Shown here one piece after another: positions 10,901 through 20,800 of a DNA stretch of 27,674 bases. How positions within the stretch are numbered: the stretch's first letter is position 1; the number at the start of each line of letters is the position of its first letter. Source of the DNA: Kipferlia bialata. Taxonomy: Eukaryota; Fornicata. The position numbers were made by a program, and so were the translations under genes. Under the pieces are notes generated by a model, which saw only the letters and a list, made by a program, of their open reading frames with translations, ran no database searches and had not been told where the DNA came from. The stretch lies in contig BDIP01000065.1 of NCBI GenBank assembly GCA_003568945.1, forward strand, positions 6,946 through 34,619, given 5' to 3'.

Positions 10901-13658
10901 TAACAAAATGAAAGTACTGCAAAAAGTAATAATATCACACGTGTATATTTGTATGTAAACCAGTATCCCTACCGACGTATGGCTCTGCCACTGCCATGTG
11001 TGTGTCCATGACAGATGGTGTATACTATGTATGTATGTATGCATATATATATTATGTGTACATGCCTACGTATGGCTCTGCCACTGCCATGTGCGTGTCC
11101 ATGACAGGCTGTAAGGCATGGGACACAGGGGCAGACCGGGACAGGGACGGGGCTGGGGTGAGGGGTATCCATGATGGAGCCACATACATAGCACAGCCAT
11201 ATATAATCTTGAGATTACTTATGTACCTGATGCACTTCCTGATCCAGACGGGTCTGAGGGGCTGAAGGGGAGGAGCCACGCCTGGAGGTGAGGGAACTGT
11301 ATACAAGAATAGAGGGCCTACGACACAGGTGTAGCTGAAATATATACTACCAACCTGCAGCTTCCCCTGGGAGATATATATATTGGCATATGATAGCTGA
11401 GATGTATGATGACACTTAATCATAATACAATGGGTACCTTACAACAATATCTGTCCCAACCTGCAGCTTCCCCTAGGCAATGCTGCAAAGACAGGGATTG
11501 AAAGATCCAATGACACCTGATACATACAATAGTATTCCTCACCTGCAGCTTCCCCTGTGCACTGCTGCTACTGGTGAAGTACAGCATGGGGGTAGAGACA
11601 GCCCAGGTGCACCGGTGGAGGTATGTCTCACCAAGCTTCCTAGATCCTGGGTGTAAACAGTAGCAGTGCATATATATATATATATATTTATACTTATGGT
11701 GTCTTATACCTGCTGCGCTGAGTGCATACACAGCCAGTCTCATGTTGACTGTGACAATGAGTCTGCAGGTGGAGGTCCCTGCCCCATCACCCACCAGGCT
11801 GGCAGCCACAACTCTGGGGGTGAGGTATGTAGACATGTATATATATACACACACACATATACGTATGAATGTATACCTTGTCCTGGGTGGGAATGCCCTG
11901 TACAGCACCATCATGAGGGACAGGCTCTCTCTCCCCCTGCCCCCCTCCCCCTCTGTCTGCACTCTGACAGGTGTATCTAGGATGAAGGGAGACATGATCT
12001 CAGCAGAGGACAGCTCGTTGCTGGTACCCTTCCTGGACCTAAGGGGTCAGACAAACACACCCATCCATATATACATAAAAAAAAAAATACACACACACAT
12101 ACACTAATAGAGATAAGGAGAGGGAGAGATAGAGAGAGAGAGACATATGACTGAGTGGTGCTACCTGGGGTGCAGGCCTGCAAAGTACGTGTCTGATATG
12201 GGGCACATGGCTGTGGAGTCACTGCCGGACAGGAGGTGAAAGGCCATCACTGCAGTCAGTAAATACGTGTACATGGTGAGTTCATATGTAGTGTGTATTA
12301 GTTGACCCCCACCTGTGTTCTCCCTGGATATTGCTATGAATGTGCCTCTGATTGTGACCACCGCACATGGCGTGTGTCTGTCCTTGCCAGAGGCAGGTGA
12401 TGCACAGAGGTACTCGGAGAAGACAGGCAGTCTGAAGCACACGGTGGGGGTCCAGCTGACACCCTGGGACACAGAGGCAGTCTCTGTGCTTGGTACACTG
12501 ATACTAGGCCTAGTACTGACACTGACACTGGCCAGGGCAAAGACGTGGCAGTGGTGGGCAATGATGATGGCTGGGGGTTAGGAGGCAGAGGGCATCGGCT
12601 TATACATGGTTGCATAGATGAATATTAATACCAGAATGCATATATGAATATATATATAGGTGTGCGTATCCATACCTATTTGCGCTGTCTCTGGGCAGAG
12701 TGACAGGGGTGACACGTCAGTGAGGGATAGGGATGGGGGCATCACCAGCTGTGTGATGTGGAGCCCCTTCTCTCTCTCCCCGTCCCTCTCCCCAAGCACC
12801 CCACTGAATGTACCTGCGTCATGTCTATGGACAGTCACACCCCTGCCATCCTCGGGGGTAGAGGCCAGCCTCCAGTCCTAAGAGGGTCGGAGAAGATGGG
12901 TGCCATATAAACCCACTATACACACAATATACATTTGAAACACATACATACCTGGTATATGCAGAGAGAGAGTCCTTCCCTCCCCCCCTGCCTGTATCTC
13001 TCTCTCTCCATCTCCAATGTCACCAGGGTGTCTGTCTGGGGGACATAGACCAGAGACAGCACATAGCCTGCGGTCAAGGGGATATATACAAATGACACAG
13101 AGGCCACATAGAAGGGGGAGGATACATATATATATAGAGAGAGGGTTGGCTATTGTAACACTCACCTAGGGACTGGAATACAACCTGGGCCCGTCTGCTG
13201 TGGCCCTGGGGGTGAGTAGTATGGGTACCCTGAGACATAGCATAACATCCCATCACACGATACACCCAGGAGATATACACACTAGCCTTGTATATCTCGA
13301 TGTCCCCATTCCTCAGTGCCACTATGACCAGTGGCCCGTGGCATGCAACCTGGGGTGGGGGGGAGTGACTAGACTGATACGAGTATGGGAAGAGAGAAGC
13401 ACATGGGTTGGGGAGGGGGGGAGGGGGGCAGTATCGATACAGCCAACAAGGAAATGAATATGTCTCGGGTATGTACAGACCACATGTGTAATCGAGAATA
13501 GCATAGTAGAGATACATAATCAACACCGATATAGAATAGAGTACTGATTCCACGATCCAAGTATTATACACTTACACACATCCACCCACCTGCAATGGGA
13601 CCCCCTCTATGTCCAGGACAGAGTCCGTGCTGAACAGATCCAGAGACAGCTCATGCAT
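4980..13658 (-). CDS. large protein, beta-propeller-like N-terminus plus helical C-terminal region, 41 exons
   Basis: Exons, minus strand, in order: 13658-13590, 13349-13281, 13205-13166, 13067-12952, 12877-12676, 12570-12313, 12249-12165, 12038-11877, 11813-11710, 11646-11543, 11281-11227, 11152-11066, 10836-10743, 10667-10600, 10534-10468, 10385-10324, 10214-10073, 10013-9968, 9886-9691, 9614-9530, 9387-9301, 9180-9112, 8982-8910, 8832-8620, 8559-8449, 8344-8289, 8219-8073, 8000-7871, 7803-7684, 7622-7335, 7218-7159, 7063-6960, 6865-6786, 6686-6521, 6427-6367, 6214-6162, 6059-5876, 5789-5596, about 5513-5448, 5378-5308, 5124-4980. Phases agree throughout and sum to about 1529 aa. The first part has propeller-like strands (GPLVIVALRNGDIEIYK, VLSLVYVPQTDTLVTLE, CAVVTIRGTFIAIS). 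The remainder is mostly helical, with acidic/ER insertions and an alanine/leucine-rich segment (LLSTCVALLSLGLVGGG). Propeller-plus-solenoid architecture is typical of nucleoporins, vesicle-coat/tether and ciliary transport subunits. I could not match a specific family, so no name is offered. Several introns carry duplicated exon edges, listed separately. Confidence -1.
5153..5324. repeat. three spaced copies of an exon 3' edge
   Basis: The 3' edge of the penultimate exon (5308-5324, coding strand ...GAGGCAGGCACACAG then GTGGGG) has diverged echoes at 5242-5259 and 5153-5170 inside the following intron. Each copy is 17-18 nt with two or three differences. The intron is 183 nt, long for this gene. 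Confidence -1.
9441..9555. repeat. tandem copy of exon 3' edge plus donor, period 80
   Basis: Sequence 9528-9555 (end of the exon encoding SEGGRQTLKTD and its GT donor) recurs at 9448-9475 with three differences in 28; the flanking ACTCC is also shared. On the coding strand the second copy lies inside the following intron and is again followed by a GT donor (GTGGGG). Using the AG just before it would give a 21-nt in-frame segment repeating QTLKTD. Confidence -1.
10975..11107. repeat. 40-bp tandem duplication of an exon 3' end, period 93
   Basis: Copies 10975-11014 and 11068-11107 differ at one position in 40. The right-hand copy is the end of the exon encoding MDTHMAVAEPYV; the left-hand copy lies in the intron that follows it on the coding strand. 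Nearly perfect identity implies a recent event. Confidence -1.
11350..11556. repeat. three copies of a 12-nt exon end (GKLQ) with splice sites
   Basis: The coding-strand unit GGGAAGCTGCAG occurs at 11543-11554 (end of the exon ...SSSSAQGKLQ), 11461-11472 and 11355-11366. Each is preceded by AG and followed by GT. The two intronic copies share 19 bp (11456-11474 and 11350-11368). Each could be a 12-nt, phase-0 micro-exon adding GKLQ before the next exon at 11281. Confidence -1.
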
Positions 13659-14021
13659 CGATAGAGAGTCTCAGTCCCTCACTCTCAGTCTCTTTAGTAC
13701 TAGCCAAGCACCCAGCCTCACACACCAGACCCCTCTTTTCTCCAAAGCACTGTCCCTGCACTACCTCAGCTGTGCACTTGAGACACCCAGGGTCCTGTGT
13801 CCGCTCCGAGACGTGCTATTGAGAAGGGCCTCCTCAGAGTGAGATCAGGCTGGAGTATAAGGGTCTCGTGAACCGTTTTTGGCATCTAAAGCAGAGAGGT
13901 CAGTCCGCTCTTCTAAGGTGTGCGCAGTCATACCCCACTAACCGAGCACTTGTAGTGATCTCTGAGCAGTTACCGGCACACCACCTTTATTTAGCGGGCA
14001 CTGCCGAGCACAGCCTAGGCG
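13659..14021. promoter_or_regulatory. divergent intergenic region (shared promoter)
   Basis: About 360 bp between the start of the 41-exon gene (minus) and the start of the PIH1-like gene (plus). It has no exon-like frame with splice signals. A TATA-like GGAGTATAAGGG at about 13852-13863 is noted without functional claim. No hairpin or RNA gene stood out. Confidence -1.
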
Positions 14022-17000
14022 ATGGACCCCCTCACCCAGATGTTTGAGACTGCCATGTCTGACCCTGAGTACAAGACAGGCATGGACCAGGGGGAGCAGG
14101 ACACAATGCGCACCATGTTCCAGGTAGAGAGGGGTGTGTAAGAGATGGATATGGATATGGATATGTGTATTTGTGTGTGTGTGTGTGTGGTGTCCACAGG
14201 GTTGGTATTGCTCACCCAGTTGGTGTCGCCTATGTGTGGGGATTGCTGCCTGCTGATCCCTTCCCTCTCTCTCCCCATAATCCTCTCACATCAGAACCCA
14301 GAGTTCCGTAGGCTCTTTGGGGACTTTGCCCGAGAGATGGAGGAGGAGAGGAAGAACGGGGAGACCAACATTGAGGACCAGATCAAGGCACTCACCAACC
14401 TGACAGAGGTAGGGTGTGATTGTATATTAGTATATGTATATATGTTTATGTGTGTGTACGTGTGTGTGTGTGTGTATTGAGGACCAGATCAAGGCACTCA
14501 CCAACCTGACAGAGGTATGGAAGTGTCATTGGGTTCATATAGTCACATAGCAGATATAGTCATGTTATTCCTATATACATGGAACCTCTCTCTCTCTCTC
14601 TCTCTCTCCCCTCCCTGCCCTTCCTCCTACTCTCCTCCACCTATGCTACTTTCGTTTCTGTCTGATACTCTGGTACACTCATGTCTATGTTATATATTTA
14701 CATACGTACATATATATATGTATCTATGTATCTATGTATATATATATATATATATATCCCTCTTTACCCCAGGCCCAGCAGACTGTTGAGAGGATAGTAT
14801 ATCCGTGACTCTACTCTGATATATATATGGATATATGTATTCATTCTTTCCCCCACCCCAGGCCCAGCAGACTGTGGAGGATCTCAAGGCACAGGAGACA
14901 GGGCACACAGGTGGGAGACACACCAACAGACACCCCCTTCACACATACACACCACTCTCTCTCTCCCCTCTGCCTAACCTGACCAACCCCACATATATGT
15001 CTAACTGGGTACCTTCTCCTCCCTGCCCCTGACCCCCAGGCCCCATGTCTGGCCTTCAGTCCATGCTGGCACAGGGGGACAAGGCAGATGGGAAGGGACA
15101 GGCACCACAGGGTATGGGACTTCACACACGCAGACACTTAGTCATAGACATGGTACTATTGTATTACTTTCTAAGTAGTCTTTGGTCTCACCCCCAGCCA
15201 TCCCCCCTGGTATGGAGTCCGTGCTCCCAGGTAAGAGTACTTTATATATGAATCTGTATGTTACATATGTAAACGTATATGTATGCACTGATAGTAGGTG
15301 CCACCCCCAAGGGTGACCCTGCCTCCCTGGCTGCCCTTGCCAAACACATGGCCATGGGGCAGAGGCCACAGCCTGGGAAGAGGTATGGATAAGTATATAT
15401 ATACATATACATATATTGTGTATACACATGTGTATGCATATGCATATATCAGTATATATTGAGCACGTGGCCATGGGTCAGACGCTGGACGCAGTCCTCA
15501 GGCTGGAAAGAGGTGTTTGCCCTTATACCCGTATTCTTCTATATACACACAATACATATATACTAGTCACGTGTCTATATATAACCCCAGGGCCCCACCC
15601 AAGAGTGTGGCCCATGTCCGCCCTGTCAACCAGAACACAGCCAGAAAGGGGGCCAAGGCAAACAAGAAGCCAGTGGCTGGCAGAAAGTGAGTCACACTGG
15701 CAGTGGTATACATACTCTAATTGTAATGCTCATTAATATATATATATATATACTGATTCTCCTTCTCACCCCCAGGTGGGTTGGGAAGAAGGCCACCACT
15801 GCAGCTGCCATGCTCCCACAGGTATGGGACAGTACACTATTAGTTAAGCACTGAGAGACATGATATGTATCATGATATGCGGTCTTAGTACAAATACATT
15901 ATCATTGAGATGTTAATAATTCATCTCCCCCCAGGTTGCCCCTCCAGGGGCACGCATTAGTATGTGTATATACAAGTATGTGCATATATATATCGGTTAC
16001 TATCTCTGTCTCCCCCTAGGCTGCCCCCTCCAAGGACATTGCCAAGGGTCTGGCAGGGAACAGACCAACAGTGGCCAAGAAGGTGTGTGTGTGTACTGTA
16101 GTCTTTCACTGTGTGGCTCCCACCCTGCCACTCCATCTCACCTTACTGTCAGACCCCTGCCCCCAAGGCCTCTGTCCCCCCCCACCGCATACTGCACCTG
16201 GACTCCATCCAGATGTCAGACTTCCTCGAGACTAGGTATATATATATACTATATGTCTATACATATGTAATCAACATACGTATAGTGTCACCTGCTGACC
16301 CCAGGATCAACACCAAGGGCAAGCCCAGCACCGGCCTGGCAGTCGACATCCAGCTGAAGGTGCACTCCCATTACATATACATGTATAGTCATGTATATAG
16401 TATATCACGTATCTATCTGTATTAATGTCTTCTCGTTATCCTTGACCCCAGGGCACACCCATAACACATACATATTCATGTATACACACATATATACATT
16501 ATTAGTGTATTCACCCCCCCTCACCCCCCAGGGCGTTGAGTCCATGGAGGGCGTGGATGTGTCAGTGGAGAGGAAGAGTGTATCTGGCAAGGACAGAGAC
16601 GTGCTGCAGGTATGGGTAGTGTATTCTTTATATATACACATATACACATATCCATCAGTCACTGGTATACTTCAACGGAGTCCCTCACTCCAGGTCACTG
16701 CTGGCTCCCTCTACGCCCTGTCCCTCCCCCTCCCCCAGCTGGTAGAGTCCACAACTGCCAGGGCTGTACTCAGGAGAGCAGCCCCACTCAACGGAAAGGC
16801 TAAGGCTAACGCGATGGTGTCTGAGGTATGCAGTGGTATATCAACACCGACACTCTCTCTCTCTCTCTCTATGTATACCCTCTCTCCTTATCACCCCCAG
16901 GTTGTCCCTATCCTGAGGGTCACGCTGCAGGTGCAGCAGGGCAAGGACGAGAAGGACGCGGTGCAGGCCTTTGAGGAGAGGGAGAGGGCAAGGCTGGACG

Positions 17001-17036
17001 GACTCACAGACGCAGATGAGGAGGTATCATGATATG

Positions 17037-17087
<51 letters not shown>

Positions 17088-17646
17088 TTCTCTCTCTCTA
17101 TAGTATATTGAGCTGGTATGTGCATTATGTACTGATCCCCAGGAGGCCGAGGCCGAGCTAGCCCGTGCCAGGGCCAAGGAGGAGAGAGAGAAGGAGGAGG
17201 CAGAGAGGGAGAAGGAGAGGAGGAAGAAGAGGGTGATTGCAGTGCAGACGGAGGAGGAGGCCAGGCGGCAGAGGGCTGCTGCTGCACGGACACCTGCAGT
17301 GGAGACAGAGGCTGAGGCAGAGGCCGAGGGTGAGGCCCTCCCCGAGCCTGACCTTGGCTCCCTGGTGTCCCAGTTCACAAAGGATACCCCACCACCTGAG
17401 GCAGGGGAGGCGCCCAAGCCTAAGGCACTGGTCTCGGAGCAGAAGCCAAAGAAGCCTAAGAAGGTGGGGCGCCTCAATCAATGATGGGCTATTATATACA
17501 ATCAATGGATAGTGTATGTATATTCAGGTATGGGTATTGTGATGTCTCAACCCCAGGCCAAGAAGCCCAGGGACGCCGTGCTAGAGATCAAGAGAGAGGG
17601 CAAGCGGAGCGTGTGGCTCACATACCCAGGCCTCGTGTCTCTATGA
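14022..17646 (+). CDS. PIH1/Kintoun-like protein, putative axonemal dynein assembly factor
   Basis: Sixteen exons: 14022-14123, 14295-14408, 14862-14910, 15040-15111, 15198-15230, 15298-15382, 15591-15686, 15776-15821, 16020-16082, 16153-16235, 16305-16359, 16532-16609, 16694-16825, 16901-17023, 17143-17463, 17557-17646. They total 1542 nt (513 aa) with all phases consistent. The N-terminus contains MFQNPEFRRLFGDFAREM, close to the 'dPEFRrmF..YAeE' start of Kintoun-type PIH proteins. Residues about 240-370 read like the C-terminal CS-type domain of that family: PPHRILHLDSIQMSDF, GLAVDIQLKGVESMEGVDV, SLYALSLPLPQLVES and ILRVTLQVQ. Between them is an Ala/Pro/Lys-rich linker instead of a recognisable PIH1 core. 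The end is a Glu/Arg coiled coil and a Lys/Pro-rich tail ending in GKRSVWLTYPGLVSL. Family members act with HSP90/HSP70 in the cytoplasm to pre-assemble dynein arms. The call is inference from motifs; a divergent co-chaperone of other function is possible. Confidence -1.
14370..14515. repeat. 42-bp tandem duplication of exon 2 end plus donor, period 104
   Basis: 14370-14411 and 14474-14515 are identical over 42 bp, covering the exon end encoding IEDQIKALTNLTE and the start of the GT donor. The second copy sits inside intron 2. Its own AG at 14478-14479 would open a 33-nt phase-0 segment (14480-14512) ending at a GTATGG donor. Confidence -1.
14767..14879. repeat. tandem copy of acceptor plus exon 3 start, period 89
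   Basis: CCCCAG plus the exon start encoding AQQTVE occurs at 14767-14790 and 14856-14879, with one difference in 24. The upstream copy lies within intron 2. It could act as a 24-nt phase-0 exon (14773-14796, AQQTVERI) because a GTATAT donor-like sequence follows directly. Confidence -1.
15345..15514. repeat. diverged copy of exon 6 end in intron 6
   Basis: CACATGGCCATGGGGCAGAG at 15345-15364 is echoed by CACGTGGCCATGGGTCAG at 15464-15481. CTGGGAAGAGGTA at 15373-15385 is echoed by CTGGAAAGAGGTG at 15502-15514, with about 10 extra bases between the blocks in the second copy. The second copy would not keep frame and looks like an older relic. Confidence -1.
15925..16036. repeat. diverged tandem copy of acceptor plus exon 9 start, period about 85
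   Basis: 15925-15952 (pyrimidine run, CCAG, GTTGCCCCTCCAGGGGCA) resembles the real acceptor and exon start at 16010-16036 (CCTAG, GCTGCCCCCTCCAAGGACA). Phase shows that the second copy is the true exon start; the first is a decoy acceptor within intron 8. Confidence -1.
17039..17100. repeat. CT-dinucleotide microsatellite
   Basis: About 60 bp of CT repeats with a few TTT interruptions inside intron 14 of the PIH1-like gene. It serves as an extended polypyrimidine stretch, about 40 bp upstream of the acceptor at 17141. Confidence -1.
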
Positions 17647-17837
17647 GTGTAACAATAGACAGCATACTGTCCTAACAGATTCAAACTATACACCTAATCA
17701 AGTAAGTAGTACCAGAAACTCAACCCTCAATTCAAAACAACGTTCCGTTTTGGTCAAGGCCATTGCGTGTAGAGGCAGTGGTCCTTGACATGTTGTAAGC
17801 TGACGCCTCAGTCTCTCCTCAGAGCGTTCCTGACACC
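17647..17837. promoter_or_regulatory. intergenic region upstream of surface-protein gene
   Basis: The 191 bp between the PIH1-like stop and the surface-protein start must hold the terminator of one gene and the promoter and leader of the next. The only conspicuous element is the inverted repeat at 17753-17789, described separately. Confidence -1.
17753..17789. other. hairpin-forming inverted repeat
   Basis: Left arm GTCAAGGCCATTG (17753-17765) pairs with CAGTGGTCCTTGAC (17776-17789). This gives 13 base pairs with one bulged T and one G-T wobble around a 10-nt loop. It lies 49 bp before the surface-protein start codon. It could be a leader-RNA structure, a protein-binding palindrome, or chance. 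Confidence -1.
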
Positions 17838-20800
17838 ATGTGTTATCTCTGGAAACCGGGGCCGTACCAGTCGAGTCTGGCCATCCTCAGCACCATCGTA
17901 AGCTTGGCGGCGCTGGCACTGTGTGTACCAGCAGTGAGGGGCGACTACTACGACGACGAGGTACCGCTAACGGGATACTGGAAGACTGAGGGGGAGAGCA
18001 ACCCCTTTGATCAGGCGGAGAGACCCCTTGCGGCAGATGGCGAGTGGGTTGCTATGAGGGCTGTGGACAGGGACTCAGACAATGCGTGGAGGCACTCCGT
18101 CCAGATGTACCACGACCTACCCGACGATAACCACTCCGTATACTTAGTAGCAACGCCCACACAGAGTATCTACATGCCCTACGCCGCCTTACCTGTAGAC
18201 ATTGTGATTGAGGGTAGCCACATGGCAGGTGCGTGTAGGGTGTGGTATATATAGAATATCATATATATCATATGTCATATATCTATATATGGGCTCCATA
18301 CATTATGTGAACGTTGTTCCCCTCTTGAATAATCGTTTTACAACAACCAACACTGCTAAGAGTAATTTTGTCACGTAGTGATGATATGCAATCCATTAGA
18401 GAGCTTGCGTCCCACACCAATACATCTCGCTACTTGTTTCCATTCACTCAGTGTAAATACTACATTATATTAAAGAGATTATATATATGCATTAATCAAT
18501 AGTCTTCTCCCTCTGATGGAGGTATCCAATCCTACTGTACTATGCATATATGTTTATATATACACAACTTGTATATATGTGTATATATGTAAGTATGGTT
18601 GTATATTGCCTCTGTATATTACTCTCTACCTAACACATAGTCACGTACCGGGAGGTCTACTCGCCCAGAAGTTTCTCGGAGGGTCACATCTGCCTCTTTT
18701 CTCTTGACGAGACCGACCCTGTCTCACCCACCTGGACACTCAGACACACTTTGAGACTGGACGACTACTCAGGACTGGACGAGGTGGGACACGATGATGT
18801 AAACAGAATGCTCAAGTATCTTCACTGTGTATGTATACTATACACGATATGTGACCTCACATTGAACAGTGACATTTGCCTAAATACCTGCGGATTTGGT
18901 CTGTATCTTTGGGAGGGCGGGGGAGGGGGGGGGGGTAGGGCAACTCAATGTATGGGGTCTATGACTCCAGCAGTCATTACTTACGACACCCAGTATGAAC
19001 ATGTTACTTACTATCATACTCATCCCGCTATCAGATATATTTATGGCAATGACGTTTCTCTTACCACAGTGGGGCTACAACTTAGCTCTGTCTGACAGTT
19101 CTCTCGTTACATTTGGGGACTACTGGCCCTCCTTACTACTGTGGCACTTCCCCTTGGAGTGGGAGGGAGACTCAGTGTCTGTTGGGGATCCTGTGGTGTT
19201 GGCAAACCCAGAAAGAGATACAGATAGTGCAGCCGTACTGGGCTCTACTCTCATGGTCGGAGGGGCAGGAGAGGTATATCACGTTATGTATACAATGCAA
19301 CTGAACCAGCTTCCACTCATCCTAGGTCGTGGTGTATGACACCTCCCTAGAGAACTGGAGCCAGAACCCCACTCACACTCTCTCTCGGGACGTGACGGAG
19401 GATGGCCGGACCACTGATGGACGCTTCGGCTATCAGGTACGGTGCTACTCATGTTACCAGTTCACAATATCTGTTCTCACCTGATGCGTCATGCACTGAT
19501 CCTCAGGTGTCTATGACGACTGGATATGAGGACCAGGGGAGAGTCGCAATATCACAGCCTGATTGTGGGGACAGCGGCATTGTACACATATACGAGTGCA
19601 GCGATGAGGGGCTGTGGACCTTCCAGCAGAGTATTACCAATGGACAGCACACCAATTACTACTATCCCCACTGGTTTGGGTATAGGATAGTACTCAGAGG
19701 CTCCACTCTAGCAGTGGTGGACTTCACCTATCAGGACACGTGGCAGGTGTGGCGCCTCAGCCCGCTACCTGGTGCCTCGTGGGCAATTGATGACCGGGTG
19801 GTTGAGTGCAGCACCTGTGAGGGCGACAATCTGGCCATCAATGACCACTCCATCTACATGGGGGGCAACACTGAGTACGGCAAAGTGTGTGGCGGTGCCG
19901 TTCCTGAGTATCGACTAGTGAATCCAGACATGGCATCATTGAGTCTGAAGACCACGTGCCAGACAGCCACCCTCAATGTGAGGCTGTGGGGTCACGACGC
20001 GGCTGACTATGCAGGTGCCACTGGTTCGGTGACTGCCAGGTGGGACGATGGAGACTCTGGGGTGGACGATATGATCCTGGTGTGGAATGAGGGAAAGGAG
20101 TACCTCACGCTTGAGATCACTACTCCTACTACAGCCGGGTCCCATGACCTCCACTTTCTCTGCAACAGAGAGACCATTGGAACCGCAGACGTACATCTAC
20201 AGAGAAGGGCAGACCCAGCACGGTTTGAATTGTCACAGGTCGACCCATTCCTACAGTATGGTGCCCTTTTAGAAGTACAGGCAATCCCCTATGATTACTG
20301 TGGGTTTGAAATGGAACGAGTGTATTATTCCATCTACTGGATAACGGGATGGACTTCGACGCGATACCATGAAGCAACCGTGACCAAAGCCGATGGGTTC
20401 TCTCTGTCCCATACCATGCCAACAGCACAGGAGACACGCTACTCGTGGTTCGAAGTCAAGGCCTACGTAGGCAGTGTGGTTCTGTCAAGTCAGGGCTGCC
20501 TCTATGTAACGCAGCTCACGGACGCCGATGGTGCTCCATGGTACGTCGCCCCAACCGTGCAAACCTTTAATCTTCCTGACATCTGTGGACAGACCACAAG
20601 GGCTCGCTTCCATCTGGAACACATAACATGGTCTGACGATGGATTCCGTTGGAGCCGATTACCTTGGAACGCCGATCCCACCATCCGATGCAACGACGTG
20701 GAAGTCGACTGGCACTGGAGTGCTGCGAACAAAGGTTACTATGGGAAGGTTACTAACCCAGTGGAAGAAGGGGTCCAGTCGGTCTACTCCTACTCCTTGA

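Noticed and set aside
11977-12222. Open frames through CT/GA-rich intron DNA
   Set aside because: They are low-complexity shadows crossing consensus donors and acceptors of the minus-strand gene.
16450-16545. Second acceptor copy CCCCAGGGC in intron 11 of gene 5
   Set aside because: The match is nine bases and mostly the acceptor consensus; too short to count with the other duplications.
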